Of a DNA stretch of 10,557 bases, positions 1-6,322 are shown one piece after another. This DNA is from Rhodospirillaceae bacterium (GTDB taxonomy: Bacteria > Pseudomonadota > Alphaproteobacteria > Dongiales > Dongiaceae): the NCBI GenBank assembly GCA_016794075.1, contig JAEUKU010000318.1, positions 1 to 10,557 of the forward strand, written 5' to 3'. The notes beneath the pieces were generated by a model, which had not been told where the DNA came from, made no database searches, and was given only the letters and a program-made list of their open reading frames with translations. The position numbers and the translations under genes were made by a program. Every line of letters begins with the position of its first letter. Position 1 is the first letter of the stretch.

Positions 1-243
1 GGCCCGATCGGCAAGGGCATCGGCGCCGACACCACGACGAATTTCCAGGCCGACGTCTATTCCTTCGCCAAGACCGCCGGCCTGTTCGGCGGCGTCTCCT
101 TCGAGGGCGCCGGCATCCTCAAGGACGACAAGTGGAACGCCGCCTATTACGGCGAAGGCGCCATGCCGCGCGGTATCGTGCTGGAAGGCAAGTTCAAGAA
201 CCCCAACACGCAGGGATTGCTTAACTCTCTCTCCGCATATTGA
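1..243 (+). CDS. SYLF-domain (Ysc84/DUF500-like) protein, C-terminal part
   Basis: The frame is open from base 1 and ends at a TGA, giving the last 80 residues of a protein whose start lies outside the window. The visible part is glycine-rich and has the SYLF pattern: a Gly/Ala-rich stretch with an Asp and a run of Thr, then FQADVYSFAKTAGLFGGVS, then a conserved Tyr-Tyr-Gly near residues 50-52 and a short C-terminal helix ending in LLNSLSAY. In eukaryotes the SYLF domain binds phosphoinositides and membranes. Bacterial members are often secreted or periplasmic proteins of unclear role. Whether this one has a signal peptide cannot be seen. The SCO1 gene starts 27 bases downstream on the same strand, so the two may be co-transcribed, though no functional link is known. 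The assignment rests on pattern recognition of a partial sequence. Confidence 0.72.
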   Translation, partial: GPIGKGIGADTTTNFQADVYSFAKTAGLFGGVSFEGAGILKDDKWNAAYYGEGAMPRGIVLEGKFKNPNTQGLLNSLSAY

Positions 244-270
244 GCCGCTGAACGACGGGGTGAGGGAGCG

Positions 271-867
271 ATGAGCTCGGTGTGGACGCGGCGCGCGCTG
301 ATCGCCGTTCTTCTGGCGGCCCTGGTGCTGTGCGGCATCCTGCTGTTCAAGCTCTATGAGCGCTATGCCGGCGAGGACAGCGGCAGTGCCGATATCGGCG
401 GTCCGTTCGAGCTGGTGAACCAGGACGGCAAGACCGTCACCGAGGCCGATTTCAAGGGCAAGCTGCTGCTGATCTATTTCGGCTACACCTATTGCCCCGA
501 CGCCTGCCCGACGGCGCTGGGCGTCATGGCGGCCGCCCTCGGCAAGCTCGACGTGGCGGGCGAGCGGGTGACGCCGATCCTCATCAGCATCGACCCGGCG
601 CGCGACACGCCGGAAGCGCTGAAGGATTACGTCGCCGCCTTCCATCCGCGCCTGGTCGGCCTGACCGGCAGCGAAGAGCAGGTGGCCAAGGCGGCCAAGG
701 CATACCGCGCCTTCTACCAGAAGCAGCCCGGCGCGACCGGCGAGGGCTATCTGATGGATCATTCGACCCTTATCTATCTGATGGATGCCGAGGGCAAGTT
801 CCTGACCTATTTCGGCCCCCAGGCGACGCCGGATGAGGTCGCCGAGGCGATCCGCCGCTATCTCTGA
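271..867 (+). CDS. SCO1/SenC/PrrC-family copper chaperone
   Basis: This 198-residue protein has a thioredoxin-like SCO fold. SCO proteins deliver copper to the CuA site of cytochrome c oxidase, or act as thiol-disulfide reductants in that assembly, on the periplasmic face of the membrane. Residues 1-8 are positively charged and residues 9-28 form one hydrophobic helix, fitting an N-terminal membrane anchor. The copper-binding CxxxC is at Cys75 and Cys79 within YCPDACPT, and the third ligand is His164 in MDHST. The conserved SIDPARDTP segment is near residues 106-114. The length is normal for bacterial SCO proteins. A purine-rich GAGGGAG just before the ATG supports the start. No cytochrome oxidase genes are next to it. 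Its stop lies inside the end of the opposing glycosyltransferase gene, a 10-base convergent overlap. The family is certain; the exact client protein is not. Confidence 0.95.
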   Translation: MSSVWTRRALIAVLLAALVLCGILLFKLYERYAGEDSGSADIGGPFELVNQDGKTVTEADFKGKLLLIYFGYTYCPDACPTALGVMAAALGKLDVAGERVTPILISIDPARDTPEALKDYVAAFHPRLVGLTGSEEQVAKAAKAYRAFYQKQPGATGEGYLMDHSTLIYLMDAEGKFLTYFGPQATPDEVAEAIRRYL

Positions 868-1784
868 TCCGGGCCGGCCCGCACCCCGCGCAGCAAATCG
901 CGCAGCCGCGTGTCGACCAGCAGGTTCGCGCGGTCCGGCGCCTCCGCGACGCGCCCCGGTTCCATGGCCAGGTCGTCGTAGAATTTCCGCAGGCGCCCCT
1001 GTTCCAGGTACTGCTCGTTCATATGCCGCCAGCCTGCGGTGACGTGCGGCGGGTGGTCCGGATGTCGTTGCAGGATGGCGGCACCCTCGGAAATCTTGCG
1101 GCTCCATTGCGCGAAGGAGCGCACCGGGAAATGCAGGATCTCGATGGTGCCCGCCGGCGCCGGGCGCAGTTTCCGCTCTCCCAGCAGAACGCCGTGGTTG
1201 CCGTGCTTCACCGTCACGTCGTCATAGGCGCGATGGGCAACCTTCGGTTCCAGGGCGCCGCCACGGAATTTCTCCGAGGCCAGTTCGCGTACCAGCATGC
1301 GCTCGTAGAAGGGGCCCTGATCGGAGATCGGCGGGCGGAAATTGCGGCGCTCCGCCACCACGATGTTCACCCGCTTGTCCAGGGCGGCGAACGTCGCCTT
1401 CAGGTCCTTTCCGGCGGGCCACCAGAACTCGTCGGCATCGCTGTTGATGATCCAGTCCGCGCCGTGCTCGCGCGCCGCCATCCGTGCCATGCCGGTGACC
1501 CAGCCGCCCTGGTCGTACGACCTGTCCGGCTGGTGCAGTAGTTTCAGCTTGCCGGTCCGCGCGAATGGTGCCAGCAGCGTGGGCGTCCCGTCCTCGGAGG
1601 CGTTGTCCATGGCGATCACGAAATCGACGCCCATGGCCAGATGAAATGCGACCTGCTCGGCGATGATGTCGCGCTCGTTGCGGCAGAGCAGCGTCATGAC
1701 GATCCGCGGCGCCGGCCTGGGGAACAGCCAGCCCAAGGCCCGGCGCGCCTTGCGCCGCAACTTTCTGCCGATCCGCGTTGCCAT
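858..1784 (-). CDS. Glycosyltransferase family 2 (Glyco_tranf_2_4 type)
   Basis: This 308-residue protein matches the GT-A glycosyltransferases of the Glyco_tranf_2_4 type, which move a sugar from a nucleotide donor to a growing glycan on the cytoplasmic side of the membrane. After a basic N-terminus comes the donor-site signature CRNERDIIAEQVAFH, then MDNASEDGT, then the metal-binding DxD motif as SDADEFW, with Asp116 and Asp118. Later segments (HGNHG, ILHFPVRSF) also fit the family. I chose the ATG at 1784 over the upstream in-frame ATG at 1850. The former has GGAGG four bases before it, whereas the latter overlaps a predicted -10 box and has no ribosome site. The gene diverges from the cupin gene and converges on SCO1. 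Donor and acceptor cannot be read from the sequence. Confidence 0.88.
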   Translation of the reverse strand: MATRIGRKLRRKARRALGWLFPRPAPRIVMTLLCRNERDIIAEQVAFHLAMGVDFVIAMDNASEDGTPTLLAPFARTGKLKLLHQPDRSYDQGGWVTGMARMAAREHGADWIINSDADEFWWPAGKDLKATFAALDKRVNIVVAERRNFRPPISDQGPFYERMLVRELASEKFRGGALEPKVAHRAYDDVTVKHGNHGVLLGERKLRPAPAGTIEILHFPVRSFAQWSRKISEGAAILQRHPDHPPHVTAGWRHMNEQYLEQGRLRKFYDDLAMEPGRVAEAPDRANLLVDTRLRDLLRGVRAGPDQR

Positions 1785-1788
1785 GCCG

Positions 1789-1793
1789 CCTCC
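1789..1793 (-). promoter_or_regulatory. Ribosome binding site deciding the start of the leftward glycosyltransferase
   Basis: On the minus strand GGAGG sits four bases before the ATG at 1784. The alternative in-frame ATG at 1850 has no comparable element, so this site favours the shorter 308-residue protein. Confidence 0.7.
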
Positions 1794-1848
1794 GAGCCTC
1801 GGCGCCCCGCCGGCCCGGCCTGCGCGCCTGGACAGTGAGACAGCATTC

Positions 1849-1877
1849 ATTGTATGCCGGAGGCAATCTATTGCGAA
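1849..1877 (-). promoter_or_regulatory. Putative sigma70-type promoter of the leftward glycosyltransferase
   Basis: Reading the minus strand, TTCGCA (1877-1872, four of six matches to TTGACA) is followed after exactly 17 bases by TACAAT (1854-1849, five of six matches to TATAAT). Transcription would begin near 1842 and leave a leader of about 58 bases before the GGAGG and ATG. The spacer holds a small inverted repeat, TGCC-TCC-GGCA, which might be an operator but is too short to judge. The call rests on motif spacing only. Confidence 0.42.
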
Positions 1878-1932
1878 GATGGCGGATGCGGCCGTTCACC
1901 GGGGACCGCCACGCGCCGGAACGAGGGCTCGC

Positions 1933-2322
1933 ATGGACGCGGCGGCGAAAGGCCTGGCGGAGGCCCGCTTGATCGAGGTGCCTCGGTTCGCTGATGCGCG
2001 CGGCTGTCTCGTGGCGTTCGAGCACGGCCATCCGCTTCCCTTCACGCCGCGGCGGACCTTCATGATCTCCGAGGTGCCCGAAGGCGCGCAGCGGGCCCGG
2101 CACACGGTCTCCTGCAGCCAGTTCCTCTGGATGGCCGCGGGTTCCTGTACGGCCTCTATCCGGCAAGCGGCGGAGGATGCCGGCGGCCCGCGCGAGTTCC
2201 GTTTGGAGCAATCCGGACCGGGGCTGTATCTGCCGGCCGGGCTCTGGCTCGCACTCACAGCCTTTGCGCCCGGCAGCATGCTCATCTGTCTCGCCGAGTC
2301 CGAATATGTGCCCCGCGGCTGA
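1933..2322 (+). CDS. FdtA/WxcM-like cupin (sugar 3,4-ketoisomerase family), probably altered active site
   Basis: This 129-residue protein resembles the FdtA/QdtA/WxcM cupins, which isomerise dTDP-4-keto-6-deoxyglucose to the 3-keto form before transamination. Family features seen are the opening RLIEVPRFADARGCLVAFE, the PF-TPRRTFMISEVPEG strand pair, the QFLWMAAGS turn, the GLYLPAGLWLAL segment with its conserved Trp, and the closing SEYVPRG. The usual metal-free active site has an HxH pair after the second strand. Here it reads His57-Thr-Val, so the second His appears to be missing. It may be a low-activity or non-catalytic relative, or act on another substrate. I chose the ATG at 1933 because GAGGG lies five bases before it and family similarity starts just after. 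The frame is open upstream, with another ATG at 1879. Its stop is four bases before the aminotransferase ATG, which implies co-translation. Confidence 0.72.
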   Translation: MDAAAKGLAEARLIEVPRFADARGCLVAFEHGHPLPFTPRRTFMISEVPEGAQRARHTVSCSQFLWMAAGSCTASIRQAAEDAGGPREFRLEQSGPGLYLPAGLWLALTAFAPGSMLICLAESEYVPRG

Positions 2323-2326
2323 CGGG

Positions 2327-3418
2327 ATGACCGGGGTAATCCCGCAGGCCGACCCCGCCCGGCGCCTCGGCCGCTTCCGCAGCGAGATCGATCAGGCGCT
2401 GAAGCGCGTTCTCGATTCCGGGCGGCTGCTCCTGGGGCCGGAGACGGCGGCCTTTGAGCAGGAATTCGCCGCCTATCTCGGCGGCGGCGAGGTCGTCGCC
2501 GTCGCCTCCGGCGCCTCCGCACTCACCATCGCGTTGACGGCGCTCGGCATCGGGTCCGGGGACGAGGTCGTCGTGCCCGCCTTGACCGCGGTGCCGACCG
2601 CCGGCGCCATCCACCGCGCGGGTGCGCTGCCCATCTTTGCCGATGTCGATCCGCTGACGCGCAACCTCGACTCCGCCGCCCTCGGCGCCGCGATCGGGCC
2701 GCGCACGCGGGCCATCGTGCCGGTGCACCTGCATGGCATGCCGGCGGATATGCCGGCGATCCTTGCGGTGGCGCGGCGCCACGGGCTTGCCGTGATCGAG
2801 GATTGCGCCCAGGCGCACGGGACAAGCCTCGGCGGCCGCATGCTCGGCACCTTCGGCCACGCGGCCGCCTTCAGCTTCTATCCGAGCAAGAATCTCGGCG
2901 CCGCGGGCGATGCCGGGGCCATCTTCACCGCCGACGCCGTGCTGGCGGCACGGGCGCGGCGCCTGCGGGCACATGGCCTCGACGACCACGGCATCGCCGC
3001 GGAAACCGGCGAGACCGGCCGCATCGACGAGATGCAGGCGGCGATCCTGCGCGTGCTGCTGCCGCATCTCGACGCCGCCAATGCGGATCGCCGTCGCATC
3101 GCCGGCGAATACAGCGCCGCGCTCGCCGGCAGCGGCATCGAGCTGCCGCCGGAGTTTCCGACGGCCAATTACCACCAGTTCGCTGTGGCCCTGGACCGGC
3201 GCGATGAGGTGCGCGCGCGGATGGCGCAGGCGGGCATCCTCACCGGCATCCACTATCCACGGGCGCTGCATCAGCATCCCGCATTCAAGAGTGCGGCGAG
3301 CCTTCCCGTGGCGGAACGGCTTGCCGCGCGCCTGCTCAGCCTGCCGATCCAGCCGGAAGTGGCTGAAGCGCGCGCGGCGCAGATCGCGGCGGTTCTGCTG
3401 CGGAGCCTGAGATCATGA
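2327..3418 (+). CDS. DegT/DnrJ/EryC1/StrS-family PLP-dependent sugar aminotransferase
   Basis: This 363-residue enzyme is a fold-type I aminotransferase that converts a nucleotide-linked keto sugar to an amino sugar, normally with glutamate as donor. The order of motifs is standard: GRLLLGPETAAFEQEFAAYLG near the N-terminus, the phosphate-binding ASGASALTIAL, the GDEVVVPALTAVPT segment, VHLHGMPADM, the cofactor-ring Asp159 in VIEDCAQAHG, and the Schiff-base Lys188 in FSFYPSKNLGAAGDAG. A conserved RIDEMQAAIL helix and the HYPRALHQHPAF segment follow. All key residues are present, so it should be active. The ATG at 2327 fits the family start, although the frame runs further upstream through the end of the cupin gene and the ribosome site is weak (GACGGG). 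ATGA at 3415-3418 couples it to the acyltransferase. Next to a FdtA-like cupin it would act at C3 (FdtB/QdtB-like); next to a PglD-like enzyme C4 is equally possible. Confidence 0.92.
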   Translation: MTGVIPQADPARRLGRFRSEIDQALKRVLDSGRLLLGPETAAFEQEFAAYLGGGEVVAVASGASALTIALTALGIGSGDEVVVPALTAVPTAGAIHRAGALPIFADVDPLTRNLDSAALGAAIGPRTRAIVPVHLHGMPADMPAILAVARRHGLAVIEDCAQAHGTSLGGRMLGTFGHAAAFSFYPSKNLGAAGDAGAIFTADAVLAARARRLRAHGLDDHGIAAETGETGRIDEMQAAILRVLLPHLDAANADRRRIAGEYSAALAGSGIELPPEFPTANYHQFAVALDRRDEVRARMAQAGILTGIHYPRALHQHPAFKSAASLPVAERLAARLLSLPIQPEVAEARAAQIAAVLLRSLRS

Positions 3419-4053
3419 CCGGTGTCGTGCTCTTCGGCGCCGGATCGCCGTTTTGTGCCGACGTGGCGGAATCCTGCCGGCGGGCGGATCTGCCGGTCGT
3501 GGCGGCGGTGCGCAACGTGCCGGGACCGGTGCATGTGCCCGGCGACATCCGCGTCGTGGAGGCTGCGGCGTTGACGCCCGATCTCCTCGCCCTCCCGTTC
3601 CTGCTGCCGCTCTTTGGGCCGGCCAACCGGCGCAAGGCCCTCGCCGCGGCGACGGAGCTCGGCTTCCGTCGCATGGCGCAGCTGATCGATCCTACCGCGA
3701 TTGCCGCGCGCGACCTGGAGGTCGGCGACGGCGTCTATGTCAATGCCGGCTGCATCCTCGCCACCGGCATCCGCCTGGACCGCTTCAGCCTCTGCAACCG
3801 TGGCGCCAATCTGGGACATGGCTGCCGGCTCGGCGCCTTTGCCTCGATCGGTCCCGGCGCGGTGCTGTGCGGCGACGTTGACGTGGGCGAGTCGGCGCAG
3901 ATCGGTGCAGGCGCGATCATCCTGCCCAAGGTGACGATCGGCGGCGGCGCCCTGGTGGCGGGCGGCGCCGTGGTGGCGGGCGATGTGCCGGCAGATGGCT
4001 TCGCCGCGGGTAATCCCGCGCGAATCCTGGCACGGCGGCCGGAACCACGCTGA
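3415..4053 (+). CDS. PglD/NeuD-type hexapeptide-repeat sugar N-acyltransferase
   Basis: This 212-residue protein is likely to acylate the amino sugar made by the aminotransferase before it. Residues 1-90 form the Rossmann-like domain that binds the nucleotide sugar in this group, starting with VVLFGAGSPFCADVAESC. From about residue 95 on, repeats of the left-handed beta-helix follow (VGDGVYVNAGCILATG, LGAFASIGPGAVLCGDV, IGAGAIILPKVTIGGGALV), ending with the family's GNPARIL. The candidate catalytic base is His135 in NLGHGCRLG. In Campylobacter PglD and in NeuD, as I recall them, an acidic residue follows this His; here it is Gly. A second PglD active-site His appears to be Ser. Such changes could mean a different acyl donor or lower activity. 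The start overlaps the aminotransferase stop (ATGA), and the end overlaps the next ATG (TGATG). Confidence 0.87.
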   Translation: MTGVVLFGAGSPFCADVAESCRRADLPVVAAVRNVPGPVHVPGDIRVVEAAALTPDLLALPFLLPLFGPANRRKALAAATELGFRRMAQLIDPTAIAARDLEVGDGVYVNAGCILATGIRLDRFSLCNRGANLGHGCRLGAFASIGPGAVLCGDVDVGESAQIGAGAIILPKVTIGGGALVAGGAVVAGDVPADGFAAGNPARILARRPEPR

Positions 4054-4943
4054 TGTCTGCGCGCCCGCGCGGTCCCATCGTCCATCTCTACGCGATGTGC
4101 TGGAACGAGGCGCATCTGCTGCCCTTCTTCTTCCGGCACTACGAGCCTTGGGTGCAGCGCTTCGTCATCTACGACAACGGGTCCACCGACGAGACCCGGG
4201 CGCTGCTGGCGGCGAAGCCGAATGTGGAGCTGCGGGAGTTTCCCTGGAGCGATCCGGACTCCTTCGTCGCGTCGCATCGCGCCCTGCACAACAGCTGCTG
4301 GGGCGAAAGCAAGGGCAAGGCCGATTGGGTGGTGGTGACGGCCATCGACGAGCATCTCCATCATCCCGACATCCAAGGCTATCTCCGGCGCTGCGCCGCA
4401 CGCGGCATCACCTGCATCCCGGCGCTGGGCTACCAGATGGTGACCAAGGATTTTCCGGGGCCCGACGAGTGGCTCGCGAAGACGCGCAGCTGGGGCGTGC
4501 CGATGGCGGCGATGAGCAAGTTGCGGCTGTTCGATCCCGCTGCGGTTGAGCCCAATATTGGCATCGGCGGACATGGCGCGCTCCCGGGCGGCCGCGTCGT
4601 ATATCCGCGGCGCGACGAGCTGCTCCTGCTCCACTACAAGGATCTGGGGATCGACTACCGCGCCGGCCGCGACGCGCTGCTCCGCACTGGATTGCGCGCG
4701 GGCGATCGCGCCCGCAACTGGGGCAATCACTACGAGATGCGGCCGGAACACCTGCAATCCTACTTCGACTACCTCTGGGCCAATGCGGTGGACGTGCGAG
4801 GCCGGGGATACGTTCCCTGGCGCGATCACCGCGAGCCGCGCTTCTGGCGGACGGAAAAGAAGCAGCGATCTCTGGCGCAGCGGATCCGGCGCTTGGTCCG
4901 GAAGGCCTGGGGCCGCCCGGCACAGCCTCCGACAAAAGGATAG
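4053..4943 (+). CDS. Glycosyltransferase family 2 (Glyco_tranf_2_4 type) with atypical DxD
   Basis: This 296-residue protein is the last gene of the cassette and probably transfers a sugar, perhaps the acylated amino sugar, to a surface glycan. It has the family's N-terminal signature MCWNEAHLLPFFFRHYEPWVQRFVIYDNGSTDET, then an Asp-Glu pair at residues 99-100 in VVVTAIDEHLHHPD where the DxD metal site is expected. The first Asp of DxD appears to be Ala. Near residue 210 there is a LLHYKDLGID stretch and later WGNHYEM, both common in this group. The C-terminal 35 residues are basic (RRLVRKAWGRP), fitting membrane-surface association. It is only distantly similar to the other glycosyltransferase of the window, so a recent duplication is unlikely. 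Its ATG overlaps the acyltransferase stop by one base, a clear sign of translational coupling. Confidence 0.87.
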   Translation: MSARPRGPIVHLYAMCWNEAHLLPFFFRHYEPWVQRFVIYDNGSTDETRALLAAKPNVELREFPWSDPDSFVASHRALHNSCWGESKGKADWVVVTAIDEHLHHPDIQGYLRRCAARGITCIPALGYQMVTKDFPGPDEWLAKTRSWGVPMAAMSKLRLFDPAAVEPNIGIGGHGALPGGRVVYPRRDELLLLHYKDLGIDYRAGRDALLRTGLRAGDRARNWGNHYEMRPEHLQSYFDYLWANAVDVRGRGYVPWRDHREPRFWRTEKKQRSLAQRIRRLVRKAWGRPAQPPTKG

Positions 4944-5074
4944 TTGCGCTGGAATCCGTTGATTCGTAACGTCTGATCAACCTTCCAAGGGGGAAACTGG
5001 AGGGCGCCGAGTCGCCATGGGCGGTGTTCCACTGGCGGCAACGGCACCACGGAGCGAAGGAAAGCGGGCACGCC
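4944..5074. other. Intergenic region between glycan cassette and PHB depolymerase gene
   Basis: These 131 bases hold no convincing gene, terminator or promoter. The part at 4944-4990 is AT-richer than the surroundings and includes an inverted repeat TTGAT-N12-ATCAA (4959-4980), which could be a regulator site. A poor promoter-like pair, TTGCGC at 4944 and TAACGT at 4968, has an 18-base spacer and three of six matches in each box. A purine run AAGGAAAG (5057-5064) before the PhaZ ATG may serve as its ribosome site, although the spacing is long. Confidence 0.4.
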
Positions 5075-6298
5075 ATGCTCTATCAAGCGATCGAGGCGCA
5101 CTACGCCAGCCTGGTGCCGGCGCGGATGACCGCCCGGCTGATGCACCAGATGCTGAGCCATCCCTGGCTGCCGCATTCCTACACCACGCCCGGCCGCGCC
5201 GCCGCCGCCTGGTTCGAGCTCTTCGACCGCGCCGCGCATAATCGCCGCAAACCGGCCTTCGGCCTGGAAATGACAGAGGTGGACGGCGCGCCGGTGCCGG
5301 TCGAGCCGGTCAGCGTGGCGGAGAAGCCGTTCTGCCACCTGCTGCATTTCGCCCGCGACCTGCAGCGCAGCCATGACGACCCGCGCGTGCTGGTGGTGGC
5401 GCCGATGTCGGGCCATCACGCCACGCTGCTGCGCGGCACGGTGGAGACGCTGCTACCCAGGCACGACGTCTACATCACCGACTGGATCGACGCCCGCATG
5501 GTGCCGCTGGCCAAGGGCGGCTTCGACCTCGCCGACTATATCGACTACGTCATCGACTTCCTGCGCGTGCTCGGCCCCGGCACCCATGTGATGGCGGTGT
5601 GCCAGCCCTCGCCCCCTGTGCTCGCCGCCGCCGCGATCATGGCGGCGTTGAACGATCCGGCGGCCCCGGCCAGCATCACCCTGATGGGCGGGCCGGTCGA
5701 CACGCGGGTCAATCCCACCGCGGTCAACCGCATGGGCACCAGCCAGGAGCTGACGTGGTTCGAGCACCGGGTGATCGATTCGGTGCCGGCGCATTACCCG
5801 GGCGCCATGCGCCGGGTCTATCCCGGCTTCCTGCAGCTGGGCGGCTTCATGTCGATGAACCCGGACCGCCACGTCGCCTCGCATATCGAGTTCTTCCACC
5901 ACCTGGTCGAGGGCGACGGCGAGAGTGCCGCCGGGCATCGCCGCTTCTACGACGAATACCTCTCGGTCATGGATCTCTCGGCCGATTTCTACCTCGACAC
6001 CATCCGCCACGTGTTCCAGGAGCATTCGCTGCCCGAGGGCCGCTTCTTCCATCGCGGCGAGAAGGTGGCGCCGGCGGCGATCCGGAAGACCGCGCTGATG
6101 ACCATCGAGGGCGAGCTGGACGACATCTCCGGCCTCGGCCAGACCAGGGCGGCGCATGATCTCTGCACCAACATCCCGAGCGTGCGGCGCCGCCATTTCG
6201 TGCAGCCGGGCGTCGGCCATTACGGCATCTTCAACGGCCGCAAATGGCGCCAGTTCATCTATCCCGCCTGGGCCGAGTTCATCCGGGCCGTCAGCTAG
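5075..6298 (+). CDS. phaZ: Intracellular polyhydroxybutyrate depolymerase
   Basis: This 407-residue alpha/beta-hydrolase belongs to the PhaZ family that degrades native polyhydroxybutyrate granules in the cytoplasm when carbon runs short. There is no signal peptide, as expected for the intracellular type. The nucleophile is a Cys in place of Ser: Cys176 in AVCQPSPP. The likely acid is Asp349 or Asp350 in IEGELDDISG and the base is His382 in VGHYGIFNG. This gives the Cys-Asp-His triad known for the Cupriavidus enzyme. The DPRVLVVAPMSGHHATLLRGTVETLLP and VYITDWIDARMVP segments are also typical. The frame runs 17 codons further upstream, from a GTG at 5024, but family members start with MLYQ, so I chose the ATG at 5075. 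No PHA synthase, phasin or regulator gene is adjacent. The GFA-family gene starts 24 bases downstream and may be co-transcribed. Confidence 0.95.
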   Translation: MLYQAIEAHYASLVPARMTARLMHQMLSHPWLPHSYTTPGRAAAAWFELFDRAAHNRRKPAFGLEMTEVDGAPVPVEPVSVAEKPFCHLLHFARDLQRSHDDPRVLVVAPMSGHHATLLRGTVETLLPRHDVYITDWIDARMVPLAKGGFDLADYIDYVIDFLRVLGPGTHVMAVCQPSPPVLAAAAIMAALNDPAAPASITLMGGPVDTRVNPTAVNRMGTSQELTWFEHRVIDSVPAHYPGAMRRVYPGFLQLGGFMSMNPDRHVASHIEFFHHLVEGDGESAAGHRRFYDEYLSVMDLSADFYLDTIRHVFQEHSLPEGRFFHRGEKVAPAAIRKTALMTIEGELDDISGLGQTRAAHDLCTNIPSVRRRHFVQPGVGHYGIFNGRKWRQFIYPAWAEFIRAVS

Positions 6299-6322
6299 TT
6301 TCGCGCGGCAGCGGAGAGCAGC

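Larger units (their letters stand above)
1785..1932. other. Divergent intergenic control region of the glycan cassette
   Basis: These 148 bases separate the leftward glycosyltransferase from the rightward four-gene cassette and are locally more AT-rich (about 1840-1880) than the surrounding genes. The minus-strand promoter described separately lies here. On the plus strand I see only a weak candidate for the cassette (TTCATT at 1846, TATTGC at 1869, 17-base spacer, three of six matches each). The cassette promoter is therefore unresolved. An open frame continues through this region from further upstream into the cupin gene, but the part before 1933 has no family resemblance. Confidence 0.5.

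Noticed and set aside
1222..2211. A 329-codon minus-strand frame covering the divergent region and both neighbours
   Set aside because: It overlaps a recognised glycosyltransferase in another frame and the cupin on the other strand, with only low-complexity Arg/Gly/Ala sequence.
2282..3277. A 331-codon minus-strand frame opposite the aminotransferase gene
   Set aside because: Its composition is the mirror of the DegT gene's codon bias, and it has no motifs. The aminotransferase on the + strand has every catalytic residue.
3735..4829. A 364-codon minus-strand frame opposite the acyltransferase and second glycosyltransferase
   Set aside because: It lies opposite two clear genes and has no motifs of its own; a product of GC-rich codon bias.
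4959..4980. Inverted repeat TTGAT-N12-ATCAA before PhaZ
   Set aside because: Five-base arms with a 12-base gap are expected by chance at this rate; noted only in the intergenic entry.
5017..5241. A 74-codon frame starting just before PhaZ, preceded by GGAGGG
   Set aside because: It overlaps the PhaZ gene in another frame, the spacing to the purine run is long and the peptide has no recognisable features. A leader peptide cannot be excluded but is not supported.
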